Assembly: GCA_965209015.1 (NCBI GenBank)
Contig: OZ242367.1
Coordinates: forward strand, 744,001 to 808,000
From: Bin80 sp965209015
Lineage (GTDB): Bacteria; Bacteroidota; Rhodothermia; Rhodothermales; Bin80
Direction of reading: 5' to 3'
DNA: 64,000 nucleotides
A program made the translations under genes and the position numbers. The first letter of the stretch is position 1; the number at the start of each line of letters is the position of its first letter. Shown one piece after another: positions 43,812-54,052 of the stretch. The notes below the pieces were generated by a model that did not search any database, was not told the origin of the DNA, and worked only from the letters and a program-made list of their open reading frames with translations.

Positions 43812-44573
43812 ATGCCAAGTTCATTACGAATTGCCATAGCTGGTACGGGACGTATGGGCCAAGCAGTGGAAGAGCTATCTCTTTTGCGTGGTCACAAAAT
43901 TGTCAGGCGATTTAATCAGGCAAATCCTGTTTCTGAGTCGGCATTAGAGTGTAATCCTGATGTTGTGATTGATTTTACACAACCCAAGGTTGCTGTTTCA
44001 CATATTACCAGTTATTGTGCGACACATGTGCCGGTTGTGATTGGTACTACGGGTTGGTATGATCGAATCTCGGAGGTCCGCAGTCTGGTTAAATCTTGTA
44101 ATGGTGCCGTGCTTTACAGTTCTAACTTCTCTCTGGGGATACAGCTTCTTCTTCATGCGTTACAGGCACTTGGATCTATTTTAGATCAACTCCCGGAGTT
44201 TGATGTTGCGATACATGAGCTACATCATTCGGCAAAACTTGATTCTCCCAGCGGTACAGCGATCAATTTAGCTGATCAACTCATCCGTATTCTTCGTAGA
44301 AAAATTGAATGGGATCGTCCTTCTACTCCATATGATTCATCTAAACTCGAGATTGCATCAACTAGGATCGGACATGTATTTGGACAACACCGCATCATGA
44401 TTGATGGTCCCGCAGATCATATCATATTAGAGCACACTGCTAAGGGTAGAGATGGTTTTGCTCAGGGTGCTGTTCGGGCGGCAGAATGGATTCAGGGACA
44501 CACAGGATTGTTTACGCTTGAGGATATGCTGGCCGAATGGCTTGCTGGTGGTACGGATTCTCATCATCATTAA
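43812..44573 (+). CDS. dapB: 4-hydroxy-tetrahydrodipicolinate reductase DapB
   Basis: This 253-residue enzyme reduces hydroxy-tetrahydrodipicolinate in the lysine and diaminopimelate pathway, with NAD(P)H. The Rossmann loop is AGTGRMGQAVE (residues about 9-19), followed by DFTQPK, GTTGW, SSNFSLGI and the catalytic His-Lys segment ELHHSAKLDSPSGTA. The C-terminus has H..GRDGFAQGAV. It is 32 bases behind thrA and 14 bases ahead of dapA, forming one operon. Confidence 0.96.
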   Translation: MPSSLRIAIAGTGRMGQAVEELSLLRGHKIVRRFNQANPVSESALECNPDVVIDFTQPKVAVSHITSYCATHVPVVIGTTGWYDRISEVRSLVKSCNGAVLYSSNFSLGIQLLLHALQALGSILDQLPEFDVAIHELHHSAKLDSPSGTAINLADQLIRILRRKIEWDRPSTPYDSSKLEIASTRIGHVFGQHRIMIDGPADHIILEHTAKGRDGFAQGAVRAAEWIQGHTGLFTLEDMLAEWLAGGTDSHHH

Positions 44574-44587
44574 TTTTAGAATAACAA

Positions 44588-45538
44588 ATGATATTTGTCG
44601 GTTCAGCTCCAGCACTTATTACACCCTTTTCAGAAGAAGGCGATATTGATGAGGCAATTTTTGGGACACTGATTGACCATCAGATCTCATCTGGCTCATC
44701 CGCCATCGTTGTACTCGGAACAACCGGGGAAAATGCGACGGTTACTCCAAAAGAGCGAAGTAGACTTGTAGCTTTTTCAGTTGAGCGCGTGAATGGACGC
44801 GTTCCTTTGATTGTTGGTACCGGGAATAACTCAACTACAGAGAGTATTGCATTTTCGGTTGAGGCAGCTCAATTAGGAGCGGATGGATTGCTTGTGGTAG
44901 GCCCCTACTACAATAAACCTCCCCAGCGGGGGTTCAAGGCCCATGTGAAGTCGATTGCTGAAGCTACGTCCTGTCCGATGATCCTGTACAATGTTCCAAG
45001 CCGTACAGGTTTTGATGCAAGCACGGACACTATTCTTGAAATCGCACACGAGATTCCTTCTGTGGTAGGAATTAAAGAAGCATCAGGGGATTTAGCAAGG
45101 GTGGCTGATTTGATTCGAAATCGTCCACAAGATTTTGCGGTATATTCTGGAGACGATGAATGGACGTTATTCTTCCTAACTCTGGGGGCTGATGGAGTGA
45201 TTTCTGTTGTTGCCAACGTTCTTTCTCGTCTCATGAATAAATTGGTTTCCTTAGCTTATCAGGGCAAAATATCAGAAGCATCTGAGGTTCATTTCACGAT
45301 GCTGGACGCTATGCGGGCCTGTTTTCTAGATACTAATCCTATCCCAATTAAGGCGATGTTGGCCAAGCTTGATTGGGCAGAACCCACCGTGAGGCTCCCC
45401 CTCGTCAAAATGTCAACTGAACAGGAGGAGATGGTCGCGGGTGAATTTCGGGGTGCACTACAAGCTGAATCAGAGTTGGGGCCACCAGAATCTTTTCGTT
45501 TGCTTGACGAGGCCGTAGAAGGAAAAGATGAAAAATAA
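44588..45538 (+). CDS. dapA: 4-hydroxy-tetrahydrodipicolinate synthase DapA
   Basis: This 316-residue class I aldolase condenses pyruvate with aspartate semialdehyde, the branch point of lysine and peptidoglycan diaminopimelate synthesis. Seen: APALITPF, GTTGENATVT (substrate loop), PYYNKPPQRG, YNVPSRTG with the catalytic Tyr, and the Schiff-base Lys in VVGIKEASGD. The C-terminal 25 residues (SEQEEMVAG..ESELGPPESF and onwards) are an acidic extension beyond the usual end of about 292 residues. It completes the thrA-dapB-dapA operon. Confidence 0.96.
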   Translation: MIFVGSAPALITPFSEEGDIDEAIFGTLIDHQISSGSSAIVVLGTTGENATVTPKERSRLVAFSVERVNGRVPLIVGTGNNSTTESIAFSVEAAQLGADGLLVVGPYYNKPPQRGFKAHVKSIAEATSCPMILYNVPSRTGFDASTDTILEIAHEIPSVVGIKEASGDLARVADLIRNRPQDFAVYSGDDEWTLFFLTLGADGVISVVANVLSRLMNKLVSLAYQGKISEASEVHFTMLDAMRACFLDTNPIPIKAMLAKLDWAEPTVRLPLVKMSTEQEEMVAGEFRGALQAESELGPPESFRLLDEAVEGKDEK

Positions 45539-45762
45539 AATGAGGGTAGATCCGACATTCATCTTATCTTATCCCGAAGTAGTTCGGTCGGTTGACAGTT
45601 GGAGTTACTATCGTATGTTCAAAAAGGAGGCGAATCACTAGTTCTTGATCCGAGAATCGTATTGAAAATCGAATGAGGATCCGCTCTCGTAATCATCGCC
45701 TGGTGCGATTACAGGATAAAGAGATTCTTTCTGTGATTGTCAGTTAGGTCACACACAGACTA

Positions 45763-48372
45763 ATGAGTGATATAATTTTTGGAATTGAAGACATTGAAGG
45801 ACGTATTATCCCACTGAGTATCACTGAGGAAATGCAATCTTCCTACATTGATTACTCAATGTCAGTGATCGTTGGACGGGCTCTTCCAGATGTAAGAGAT
45901 GGGCTTAAACCTGCTCATCGACGGGTACTGTTTGGTATGAATGAGTTGGGTTTAACTCCTGGTTCTACCTACAAAAAAAGTGCTCGTATCGTTGGCGAAG
46001 TTCTCGGCAAGTATCATCCTCACGGTGATGCATCTGTCTATGATACGATGGTAAGGATGGCACAAGATTTTTCATTGCGCTATCCACTGGTAGACGGTCA
46101 GGGAAACTTTGGATCCATTGATGGAGATTCGGCCGCCGCAATGCGGTACACCGAAGCACGTCTAACACGTCTTGCGTCTGAATTACTAAGAGACATCAAA
46201 CAGGATACGGCTGATTTTCAGGAAAACTTTGATGGATCTCTGCAGGAACCCATGGTGCTACCCGCCGCGCTTCCCAATCTAATTGTCAATGGCGGAGATG
46301 GAATCGCGGTTGGGATGGCCACAAAAATTCCTCCCCATAATCTTCGGGAAGTCGCCTCTGCAATCATTGCCTATATTGACAACCCCCTGATTGACACCCT
46401 CGGGCTAATGGAGTATATCCCCGGCCCAGATTTTCCAACCGGAGGAATCATCTACGGGACCAATGGGATTCATTCTGCCTATCATACTGGACGGGGGCGT
46501 ATTCTCATGCGAGCCCGAATGCATGAAGAGGAGATGAAGGGAGGAAGGACAGCTCTTATAATCACGGAGATTCCCTACCAAGTGAATAAAGCGATCCTTG
46601 TAGAGAAGATAGCTGAACTGGTACGGGAAAAGCGGATCCAAGGAATCAGTGACCTTCGTGATGAGAGCGATCGCGATGGAATGCGCATTGTGATTGAGCT
46701 GAAGAAAGACGCCCATGCCAAGGTCGTAGAAAACAAACTCTACAAATATTCCAGATGCCAGCAATCTTTTGGAGCCAATCTGGTGGCTCTGGTACATGGA
46801 CGCCCAGAAATATTGACACTGAGGGATATCATCGTTCATTTTGTGAATCACCGTCTAGAAGTGGTCACGCGTCGTACCCAATATCAACTTAATGAAGTCC
46901 AGAATCAGGCACATATCCTAGAGGGTCTGGTGATTTCATTAGATCATCTGGATGCGGTCATTACAATCATACGCGAGTCGGCGGATGTGGATGAGGCTCG
47001 TGCATGCCTAATGGATGGGATATGGCCGTCGAAATTAACTCCGGCTCAACTTGAACGACTGGGGCTCTCAACTAGCGCCCCCGGCTCCACGGATCATGGA
47101 AGAGTATCATGGCTGAGCGAGGAGCAGGCAAACGCGATTCTCGCACTCCGGCTAAGTAGACTCACGGGGTTAGAGCGGGACAAGATATTGGAAGACTTTG
47201 AGGCCAAGAAAAAGGAGGTTGTACGTCTGACCAACATCCTTGAGAGTGAAGAGCTTCGCATGGATATAATTAAGGAAGAAATCCGTGAACTTGCCGAGAA
47301 ATATGGAGATGATCGTCGTACCGAGATTGATCCCTCAGGAGGAGACGATATCCTCATTGAAGATCTGATTGACAATAATCGAGTAGTCGTCACGGTATCA
47401 CATCAGGGAATCATCAAGCGGACGCCTCTGGAAGAGTTTCAGCTGCAGGGACGAGGCGGGAAAGGTGCTCGGGGGAGTACGCTGCGAAGCGAGGATTATC
47501 TGGAACATCTATTTGTTTCGTATAATCTGGATTATTTGTTGATCTTCACAGATCAGGGGTATTGTTACTATCTAAGGGTTTATCATATTCCTGCCGGCGG
47601 ACGTACCGCACGAGGACGAAGTATTCGCAACCTGATCCCTATTGCTGCGGATGACCGAATTTGTGCAGTGTTACCCGTAAGTCGGGATGATTTCCAGAGC
47701 GAAGAATTCTTGAAGGCGCACTATGTCCTGATTGCGACGCGCGGAGGTTTCCTCAAGAAAACAGCACTCTGGGAGTATCGTAGTGCTCGAAAAACAGGAA
47801 TCAGAGCAATTAAGATTCGAGATGGAGATACGGTATTAGAAGCTCGGCTGACAGATGGAAATTCTCAAATCATTCTCGCTTCCTCTGGAGGGCGTGCAAA
47901 TCGGCGCTGTGAAAAACGTGTTCGGACCATTGGACGATACTCTCAGGGAGTGATTGGAATAAGGATGCAGGAAAATCAACAGGTTGTGGGGATGGTCGTG
48001 GTCTCTAAGGAAACCGGAGGCAATCTTCTAACTGTCAGTGCAAACGGTTATGGTAAACGTTCACGGATTGATGATTATTCTGAGACTCTTGGTGCTGGAA
48101 AGGGCGTAGTTGCGCATAAAATCAACGAAAAAGTTGGACCACTTGTAGCCATTCGCGGGGTCATGGACTCTGATGATCTGATGATCATCACCCAGAATGG
48201 AAATCTAATTCGACAGGCTGTGGGCAACATTTCAGTGCAGGGCCGAGCCACTCAAGGAGTTCGACTCATTCGATTACGAGAGAATGATGCGATAGCAGAC
48301 GTCACGCGAGTAATTTCGGAAGATGAGGAACCTAACATAGATCCTTCGCCGAGCGAAGACGTAACATCGTGA
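45763..48372 (+). CDS. gyrA: DNA gyrase subunit A
   Basis: This 869-residue subunit cuts and rejoins DNA for negative supercoiling. The catalytic Tyr is Y129 in AAMRYTE. The quinolone-binding region reads HPHGDASVYDTMVRMAQ, with Ala90 where E. coli has Ser83 and Asp94 conserved. The C-terminal pinwheel (about residues 535-850) has the gyrase-specific GyrA box QGRGGKG (near base 47449), which separates it from ParC. The acidic tail (SEDEEPNIDPSPSEDV) is typical of gyrase. The gene ends 22 bases from the convergent aminotransferase stop. Confidence 0.97.
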   Translation: MSDIIFGIEDIEGRIIPLSITEEMQSSYIDYSMSVIVGRALPDVRDGLKPAHRRVLFGMNELGLTPGSTYKKSARIVGEVLGKYHPHGDASVYDTMVRMAQDFSLRYPLVDGQGNFGSIDGDSAAAMRYTEARLTRLASELLRDIKQDTADFQENFDGSLQEPMVLPAALPNLIVNGGDGIAVGMATKIPPHNLREVASAIIAYIDNPLIDTLGLMEYIPGPDFPTGGIIYGTNGIHSAYHTGRGRILMRARMHEEEMKGGRTALIITEIPYQVNKAILVEKIAELVREKRIQGISDLRDESDRDGMRIVIELKKDAHAKVVENKLYKYSRCQQSFGANLVALVHGRPEILTLRDIIVHFVNHRLEVVTRRTQYQLNEVQNQAHILEGLVISLDHLDAVITIIRESADVDEARACLMDGIWPSKLTPAQLERLGLSTSAPGSTDHGRVSWLSEEQANAILALRLSRLTGLERDKILEDFEAKKKEVVRLTNILESEELRMDIIKEEIRELAEKYGDDRRTEIDPSGGDDILIEDLIDNNRVVVTVSHQGIIKRTPLEEFQLQGRGGKGARGSTLRSEDYLEHLFVSYNLDYLLIFTDQGYCYYLRVYHIPAGGRTARGRSIRNLIPIAADDRICAVLPVSRDDFQSEEFLKAHYVLIATRGGFLKKTALWEYRSARKTGIRAIKIRDGDTVLEARLTDGNSQIILASSGGRANRRCEKRVRTIGRYSQGVIGIRMQENQQVVGMVVVSKETGGNLLTVSANGYGKRSRIDDYSETLGAGKGVVAHKINEKVGPLVAIRGVMDSDDLMIITQNGNLIRQAVGNISVQGRATQGVRLIRLRENDAIADVTRVISEDEEPNIDPSPSEDVTS

Positions 48373-48394
48373 CAATCAAGCACCGAGTGAAGCT

Positions 48395-49741
48395 TCAGGC
48401 CATCTCAGTTACCGGAGCTTTTGTTTCCGTTAGGGTTGCTTGTTCCAGAATATCCATTCCCTCATCAATCTCTTCTCTTGTTATTGTCAGGGCAGGCCGA
48501 AAACGAATCGTTGATTCGCCGCAGCCAATGATGATCATTCCCATTGAGTAACAATTCTTTAGAATTTTGTTACGTAGTCTCTGAGATGAAACATCTACCG
48601 CACACATGAGGCCACGTCCGCGGGCATTTGAGAGGTGATTTGAACTGTCTACGAATGTACGGAGCCGATTCAGCAGATACCTCCCAACCATTGTGGTGTG
48701 ATCAAGAAGAGAATCTTCCAACATGATTTGCATAATACGGTCAGCTCGTACCATATCGACCAGATTCCCCCCCCAAGTAGAGTTGATACGTCCAGATTTC
48801 ACGAATACATGATCCTCAACTTCATCAAGACGCTGTCCCCCCAGCACACCGCATACTTGTGTTTTTTTTCCGAACGCGAGGAGATCGGGAGTCACTCCCA
48901 TCTGTTCCCATGCCCAAAATGTACCTGTTATTCCAGCACCGCATTGAACTTCATCAAAAATAAGTAATGCATCATTCTCAAGGCACAGTTGCTTGAGAGC
49001 CTGAAAGAATTCTGGTCGGAAATGGTTATCTCCGCCTTCCCCTTGAATCGGTTCTAGAATGACGCAGGCAATTTCATCTTTTCGGCTGAGAAAATACGAT
49101 TTAGCTTCTTCCAAGGCTTGAGATTCAAGTCGTTCCACCTGTTCCAAGTGTTCAGAGAGGGGAAAGGTGATCTTTGGATTCAGGATCCGAGGCCAATCAA
49201 ATTTCGGAAAATATCTAGTTTTCCAGAGATCTGCGGTGTTCGTCAATGACAACGTATAACCGCTGCGTCCATGGAACGCTTCTCTGAGATGCATGACCTG
49301 TTGCCCACGCTCTCCAGAGATTCCCATGGATAAATTTTTTCGAACTTTCCAGTCGAAAGCCGCCTTCAAAGCATTTTCGACTGCCAGTGTTCCACCGCTG
49401 ATAAAAAAGGCGTAAGGCAGGGTATCAGATTGTGCGATATGTCCGAATGTTTCTAAAAATCGGGCCATATGCGAGGTCTGGATATCCGAATTTGCCACCT
49501 TGTTAAGTGCTGCATCTTTGAGTCGATCCAGGGCTTCTTGGTCAGACTCGAGTTTTGGGTGGTTCATCCCCAGCATATTGCTGGCAAAAAAACCAAAAAA
49601 ATCTAAGTAAGATTTTCCAGTCACTTCGTCGATGAGCCTAACTCCTTGACTTGCCTTCATATCCAATACGAGAGGCATCATGCCCTTGGAATTGACGTAC
49701 TTTTTAAATACATCCGGCACCTGTTTAGAGGAAATATCCAT
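48395..49741 (-). CDS. lat: L-lysine 6-aminotransferase
   Basis: This 448-residue class III PLP aminotransferase moves the epsilon-amino group of lysine to 2-oxoglutarate, giving allysine/piperideine carboxylate. Seen: the PLP phosphate block FISGGTLAVENALKAAFDWK, EPIQGEGGDNHF, the cofactor Asp in FDEVQCG and the Schiff-base Lys in FGKKTQVCG. INSTWGGNLVDMVR near the C-terminal half is typical of the lysine-6 branch (Lat/RocD-like). It is convergent with gyrA and close to the lysine-synthesis genes, though transcribed away from them. It could serve lysine breakdown. Confidence 0.85.
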   Translation of the reverse strand: MDISSKQVPDVFKKYVNSKGMMPLVLDMKASQGVRLIDEVTGKSYLDFFGFFASNMLGMNHPKLESDQEALDRLKDAALNKVANSDIQTSHMARFLETFGHIAQSDTLPYAFFISGGTLAVENALKAAFDWKVRKNLSMGISGERGQQVMHLREAFHGRSGYTLSLTNTADLWKTRYFPKFDWPRILNPKITFPLSEHLEQVERLESQALEEAKSYFLSRKDEIACVILEPIQGEGGDNHFRPEFFQALKQLCLENDALLIFDEVQCGAGITGTFWAWEQMGVTPDLLAFGKKTQVCGVLGGQRLDEVEDHVFVKSGRINSTWGGNLVDMVRADRIMQIMLEDSLLDHTTMVGRYLLNRLRTFVDSSNHLSNARGRGLMCAVDVSSQRLRNKILKNCYSMGMIIIGCGESTIRFRPALTITREEIDEGMDILEQATLTETKAPVTEMA

Positions 49742-49830
49742 AGAAATGCAAGCTGATTAGTGTTCCAAATAATGGGATCAATGAACGACCTAAAAGGTAA
49801 GCATATTACTCTAACAAATTACTCTGGTCA

Positions 49831-50793
49831 TTGAGTTCCGTAACAACCAAACATTCTTTTCTTCCTGGTGAGATTACCTTGAAGAAGCAGTCGAGTACGA
49901 CTGGAGATGGAATTGACAGCTTCGTCGGGTTACCCGTCATTGAGGATGCGCCACGTTTACGGCGCCCCGATTGGTTACGGGTCAAACTCCCTTATGGTCC
50001 GGTATATAGGAACTTGGTAGATCTCATAGAGGAGAACGATTTACATACGGTTTGTCAGAGTGCTCGCTGTCCGAATATGGGTGAATGTTGGACGGCTGGC
50101 ACCGCAACATTCATGATTTTAGGGAATGTATGCACACGCTCATGCGGATTCTGCGCTGTCCAGACGGGAAGACCAGAGCCCGGCCTAGATTACGATGAGC
50201 CCCGCCGGGTAGCAAATGCTGCGCGGATCATGGGACTGAAACATGCGGTCATTACATCAGTGAATCGTGACGAGAGGGAGGATGGAGGTGCACCCATCTT
50301 CGCGGAAACCATTCAAAGGATTCGAGAGGAAATTCCCGGCTGTACTGTTGAGGTGCTAATCCCCGATTTCCGGGGCATCTGGGACGCATTACAGATTGTT
50401 CTAGACGAGAGACCAGAAATACTTAACCACAACGTAGAGAGCGTACCAAGGCTCTATCGCCGTGTTCGTCCACAGGCAGATTATCAACGCTCGCTGGAGG
50501 TACTGAGAATCTCCAAGGAGCAGGGGCTACGCACAAAGAGTGGTATCATGGTTGGCCTTGGCGAAACAGAGGATGAAGTTCTGGATCTTATGGATGATTT
50601 TGTGCGTGTTGGAGTTGATGTCATGACCATTGGTCAGTACCTGCAGCCCACGCGTATGCATCTGGATGTGGTAGAATTTATTCATCCAGATCAATTCAAA
50701 AAGTATAAACAAATTGGCGAAGATAAGGGGATTGAGCATGTGGAAAGTGGCCCGTTGGTGCGCAGTTCCTACCATGCAGAGCGTCACGTTTGA
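49831..50793 (+). CDS. lipA: lipoyl synthase
   Basis: This 320-residue radical SAM enzyme inserts two sulfurs into octanoyl-carrier proteins. The auxiliary cluster motif is C-x4-C-x5-C (CQSARCPNMGEC) and the SAM cluster is C-x3-C-x2-C (CTRSCGFC). VTSVNRDEREDGGA and VEVLIPDF are further family blocks. The frame begins with TTG at 49831 without a clear Shine-Dalgarno site; another TTG lies near 49879, so the N-terminus is uncertain. No lipB is in the window. Confidence 0.93.
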   Translation: MSSVTTKHSFLPGEITLKKQSSTTGDGIDSFVGLPVIEDAPRLRRPDWLRVKLPYGPVYRNLVDLIEENDLHTVCQSARCPNMGECWTAGTATFMILGNVCTRSCGFCAVQTGRPEPGLDYDEPRRVANAARIMGLKHAVITSVNRDEREDGGAPIFAETIQRIREEIPGCTVEVLIPDFRGIWDALQIVLDERPEILNHNVESVPRLYRRVRPQADYQRSLEVLRISKEQGLRTKSGIMVGLGETEDEVLDLMDDFVRVGVDVMTIGQYLQPTRMHLDVVEFIHPDQFKKYKQIGEDKGIEHVESGPLVRSSYHAERHV

Positions 50794-51963
50794 GTGGAGG
50801 AAGAGCGAATACAGAATTAGATCATTCTGTTCTGCGTTGGCCAGTCTTCATTCGATCAAGTACGTTATATCTCCATGCTGCTCCCCTTAGTGCACCGTAT
50901 AGAGGTTGAAGAAAGATTTAGAGTTTGCCTTTGAGATAATGATCAACTTCACTCACGCCTGCTGAATGTGAACTCGGATTCAGAATTCTGAATGCGCACG
51001 CGTAGCTACCTTGTGTACGAGTCTCAAAGAAATTTTCAGGTAATGTTTGACGATTTCATCCGTGTTGTCTTCACGCATATTTCTGCAGAAATGAATGATT
51101 CTGTAAATTTAGAACTATTCTCATCTTCAATAGATTGCTCTCTGCCGGGGCTATGCATGCTGTAGGCTGCGAGATTTGGCTCTAACCGTATGGCAATACT
51201 CAAACAACGTAGATTGCGTTGTCTTGAACCGTGGTGTCTTGGTCGGCCTGATACGTGTCAACAACATCTAGATGAGGAACCCAAATTCGACTTGGGCATC
51301 CGCATTCCTGTGCGTAGCCCTGTTCCGTATTTGTTTCAATGAAATCTTAGCCGTTTCTGTTAAAGGTGGTCTTTGCGGATAAATGGAACAAACTAAGTCT
51401 CCGGAATTGCGTAATTTGGGGTATGCATCTGCACCCGCTGAGAATACTTCAGAATGACGGCATGAGTGTGGCTACAACCGAAATGGCAGGGTTAATACCG
51501 CAGGCGAATTCGTCTGATTCTAGAAGGCATGTTCAACGACAATATAAATTACGGTCGACGACAAAACTTCTTACGGTTCCAGAAAATGTAGGCCCCTCAT
51601 GTGTGCTGAAAGAGTTACTGGACTCCATATATTTTCAAATGAAAGTGATTTAATCTATGTTTCGGATACCCTGCCGTAGAATATTCATTCCATCTGATGT
51701 CAGCCATTGATCTGGAGACCTCGGAGTGTTTTGCTTGAAATATTAAAAGTAGAAGAGTACCTCCAAGGGCGGATAATCCTATTTCGCGAAGAATCGACCG
51801 GACACCAGTATTCACAAGCGTCTCATGAACACATCATCTAATCATATCGGTAGTCTTGTTTTTCTCTCTGAGCATGAACCCGAGGGATGAGCGACTTGAC
51901 TCATCAGGGAATTAATGTTAAAAGTAAGTTCCAGAGCAACCAACACCACTGTTTGCAGCGAAA
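50794..51963. other. 1170-base gap with no supported gene
   Basis: I found no family resemblance here. Open frames of 95 codons (51366-51653, plus) and 66 codons (51615-51815, minus) and a 50-codon ATG frame starting at 51188 lack good ribosome sites and recognisable motifs. The length is unusual between two well-packed gene groups and suggests decayed sequence. Confidence 0.5.
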
Positions 51964-53499
51964 TCATGGACTCATTCGTACAGTATTTGCTCCACGCTCA
52001 TCGGGAATACATCGGCCGGTGGGACGTATATCTTCTGGCACCTCATAAAGATCGCGGAGGCGAGTAAGTTCTTCTTTGAGTTCCGCCTGAGTATCAAAAT
52101 ATGCCGTATCACCGTAGACACTGTTCATCTCCATAGGGTCAGCCACTAGATCGAATAGCTCCCATTCATCGCGGTTGTAGAAATAAATCAGCTTATATCG
52201 CTCCGTCCGAACCCCATAATGTCGTTCGACACAGTGATGGCCGGGATACTCATAGTACTGGTAATAGTGACTGGTCCGCCAGTCCTCGGGAGTATCGCCA
52301 AGGAACAGCGGTTTGAGGCTCCTTCCTTGGAGATCGTCAGGAATATTGACGTTTGCCAGATCAAGAAATGTTGCCGCGAAGTCCAAATTTGAGACAATCG
52401 CATTATTTACACTCCCTGGTTGAATCTTATTTGGCCAGCGAACGAGCAGCGGAGTAACCAATGATTCCTCATACATCCAGCGCTTATCATACCAGCCGTG
52501 TTCACCTAAATACCATCCTTGATCAGAAGAATAAATTACGATCGTGTTTTCGTCAAGATTTTGCCCTTCAAGATAATCTAATAGACGCCCAACATTGTCA
52601 TCCACGCCTGCAACTGTACGCAGATACTCTTTTGCATAGCGTTGATACTTCCATCTGGTGAGATCATCACCCTCAAGATTTGCTTTCCTAAACTCTTCAT
52701 TGCGAGGTCCATAGACATCCTCCCAAACAGCTGCCTGCTCCGCATTCATACTTCTAGGAGCAGTTAGCTTTAAATCTGCTACATTCATATGCGTTGCAAT
52801 AGTCATACCCTGTTCGGCAGCAGGAGAGGCTCGATTGGAGTAGTCATCAAAGAGGTTTTCGGGCTCAGGGATGTCCTGATCAGCATAAAGTTCAAGGTGG
52901 TCCAAGCTTGGGTGCCATTCCCGATGTGGAGCTTTATGTTGATACATGAGCATGAATGGCTTGGAGGGATCCCGTTGATCATCAAGCCAATCAATCGCCA
53001 GATCAGTAATAATATCTGTGGTATAGCCTTCAATTTGAATGGTATCCCCTGGGATAAGAAAACGAGGATTGTAATAGGGGCCTTGACCGATGAGTATTTG
53101 CCAATGGTCAAAACCGGTTGGATCACTTTGCAGGTGCCATTTTCCAATCATACTGGTCTGATACCCAGCTGCTTGCAGTAGTTTAGGGAAGGTTTGCTGG
53201 CCTCCGTCAAATCGATTTCCATTGGTAAGCTGACCATTTAGATGGCTATGCTTGCCGGTTAGAATGACAGCTCTGCTTGGTGCACAGATCGAATTAGTGA
53301 CCAGACATTGTGTGAATCGCATCCCCTCATTAGCAATCCGATCTAGATGGGGAGTCTCGTTCACCAAGGAGCCATAGGAACTAAGTGCCCGAGCTGTATG
53401 ATCATCTGTGAATATGAAGACAATGTTGGGTGGAGGGGTGTTTTTTGCACATCCGGCCATCAACAAAATCAGTGGGAGTGTAAGTTTTATAATCTTCAT
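51964..53499 (-). CDS. lipoprotein sulfatase (CxPSR type)
   Basis: Starting at ATG 53499 (Met20 of the longest frame), the product has 511 residues with a lipobox (LLMAGC). It is an alkaline-phosphatase-fold sulfatase: metal ligands in FIFTDDH, the formylglycine signature at C72 (CAPSRAVILTGKHSH), MIGKWHLQ and SSDQGWYLGEHGWYDKR. It hydrolyses a sulfate ester, presumably on an external glycan, and needs FGE or an anaerobic maturase encoded elsewhere. The 5' frame extends to 53556 but would place residues ahead of the signal peptide. ndk is divergent, with 124 bases between the starts. Confidence 0.92.
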   Translation of the reverse strand: MKIIKLTLPLILLMAGCAKNTPPPNIVFIFTDDHTARALSSYGSLVNETPHLDRIANEGMRFTQCLVTNSICAPSRAVILTGKHSHLNGQLTNGNRFDGGQQTFPKLLQAAGYQTSMIGKWHLQSDPTGFDHWQILIGQGPYYNPRFLIPGDTIQIEGYTTDIITDLAIDWLDDQRDPSKPFMLMYQHKAPHREWHPSLDHLELYADQDIPEPENLFDDYSNRASPAAEQGMTIATHMNVADLKLTAPRSMNAEQAAVWEDVYGPRNEEFRKANLEGDDLTRWKYQRYAKEYLRTVAGVDDNVGRLLDYLEGQNLDENTIVIYSSDQGWYLGEHGWYDKRWMYEESLVTPLLVRWPNKIQPGSVNNAIVSNLDFAATFLDLANVNIPDDLQGRSLKPLFLGDTPEDWRTSHYYQYYEYPGHHCVERHYGVRTERYKLIYFYNRDEWELFDLVADPMEMNSVYGDTAYFDTQAELKEELTRLRDLYEVPEDIRPTGRCIPDERGANTVRMSP

Positions 53500-53623
53500 G
53501 AATTTTTCCGTGATTATTGGGATCCGTAAACCTAAGAATTTTCCATTAGTATTCAACCCAGAATACCCATACTACTCATTCTTGGCGTACATTTGGCAAG
53601 TTTAACTAAAAATTTCTAGAATA

Positions 53624-54052
53624 ATGAGCGACTATACACTTGCGATTCTCAAGCCCGATTGTGTCCGCCGTTGTTTGATCGGCGAAGTAATACGTCAGAT
53701 TGAACATGCTGGATTTAAGGTCTGTGCGCTTGAGATGTTACAGCTCAATCGTAGTCGTGCGGAGGGGTTTTATGAAGTTCATCGTGAGCGCCCGTTTTTC
53801 GGTGATCTAATTGATTACATGACAAGTGGATCCTGCGTTCCGATCGTACTACAGAAAGAAAACGCTGTGGAAAACTTTCGAACCTTAATTGGGGCAACAG
53901 ATCCAGAGCAAGCCGACGAAGGGACAATTCGTAAACGCTTTGCCAAAAGTAAAGCAGAGAACGTTGTTCACGGTTCTGACTCATCCGAAAATGCACGAAA
54001 GGAGATCGCATATTTTTTTGGCGATTTCGAGATGATCCCTCGCACCAAATGA
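53624..54052 (+). CDS. ndk: nucleoside diphosphate kinase
   Basis: This 142-residue enzyme balances nucleoside triphosphates. It starts TLAILKPDCVRR (ATP-binding Lys) and has the catalytic His116 in NVVHGSDS. GATDPEQADEGTIRKRFA is the usual nucleotide loop. Its stop overlaps the next start (ATGA). Confidence 0.97.
   Translation: MSDYTLAILKPDCVRRCLIGEVIRQIEHAGFKVCALEMLQLNRSRAEGFYEVHRERPFFGDLIDYMTSGSCVPIVLQKENAVENFRTLIGATDPEQADEGTIRKRFAKSKAENVVHGSDSSENARKEIAYFFGDFEMIPRTK

Noticed and set aside
45763..48372. Topoisomerase IV subunit ParC instead of GyrA
   Set aside because: The GyrA box QGRGGKG and the acidic tail are present.
51615..51815. 66-codon minus-strand frame with a hydrophobic segment
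   Set aside because: The segment GLSALGGTLLLLIF could be a helix, but there is no start site, partner or family to support a gene.
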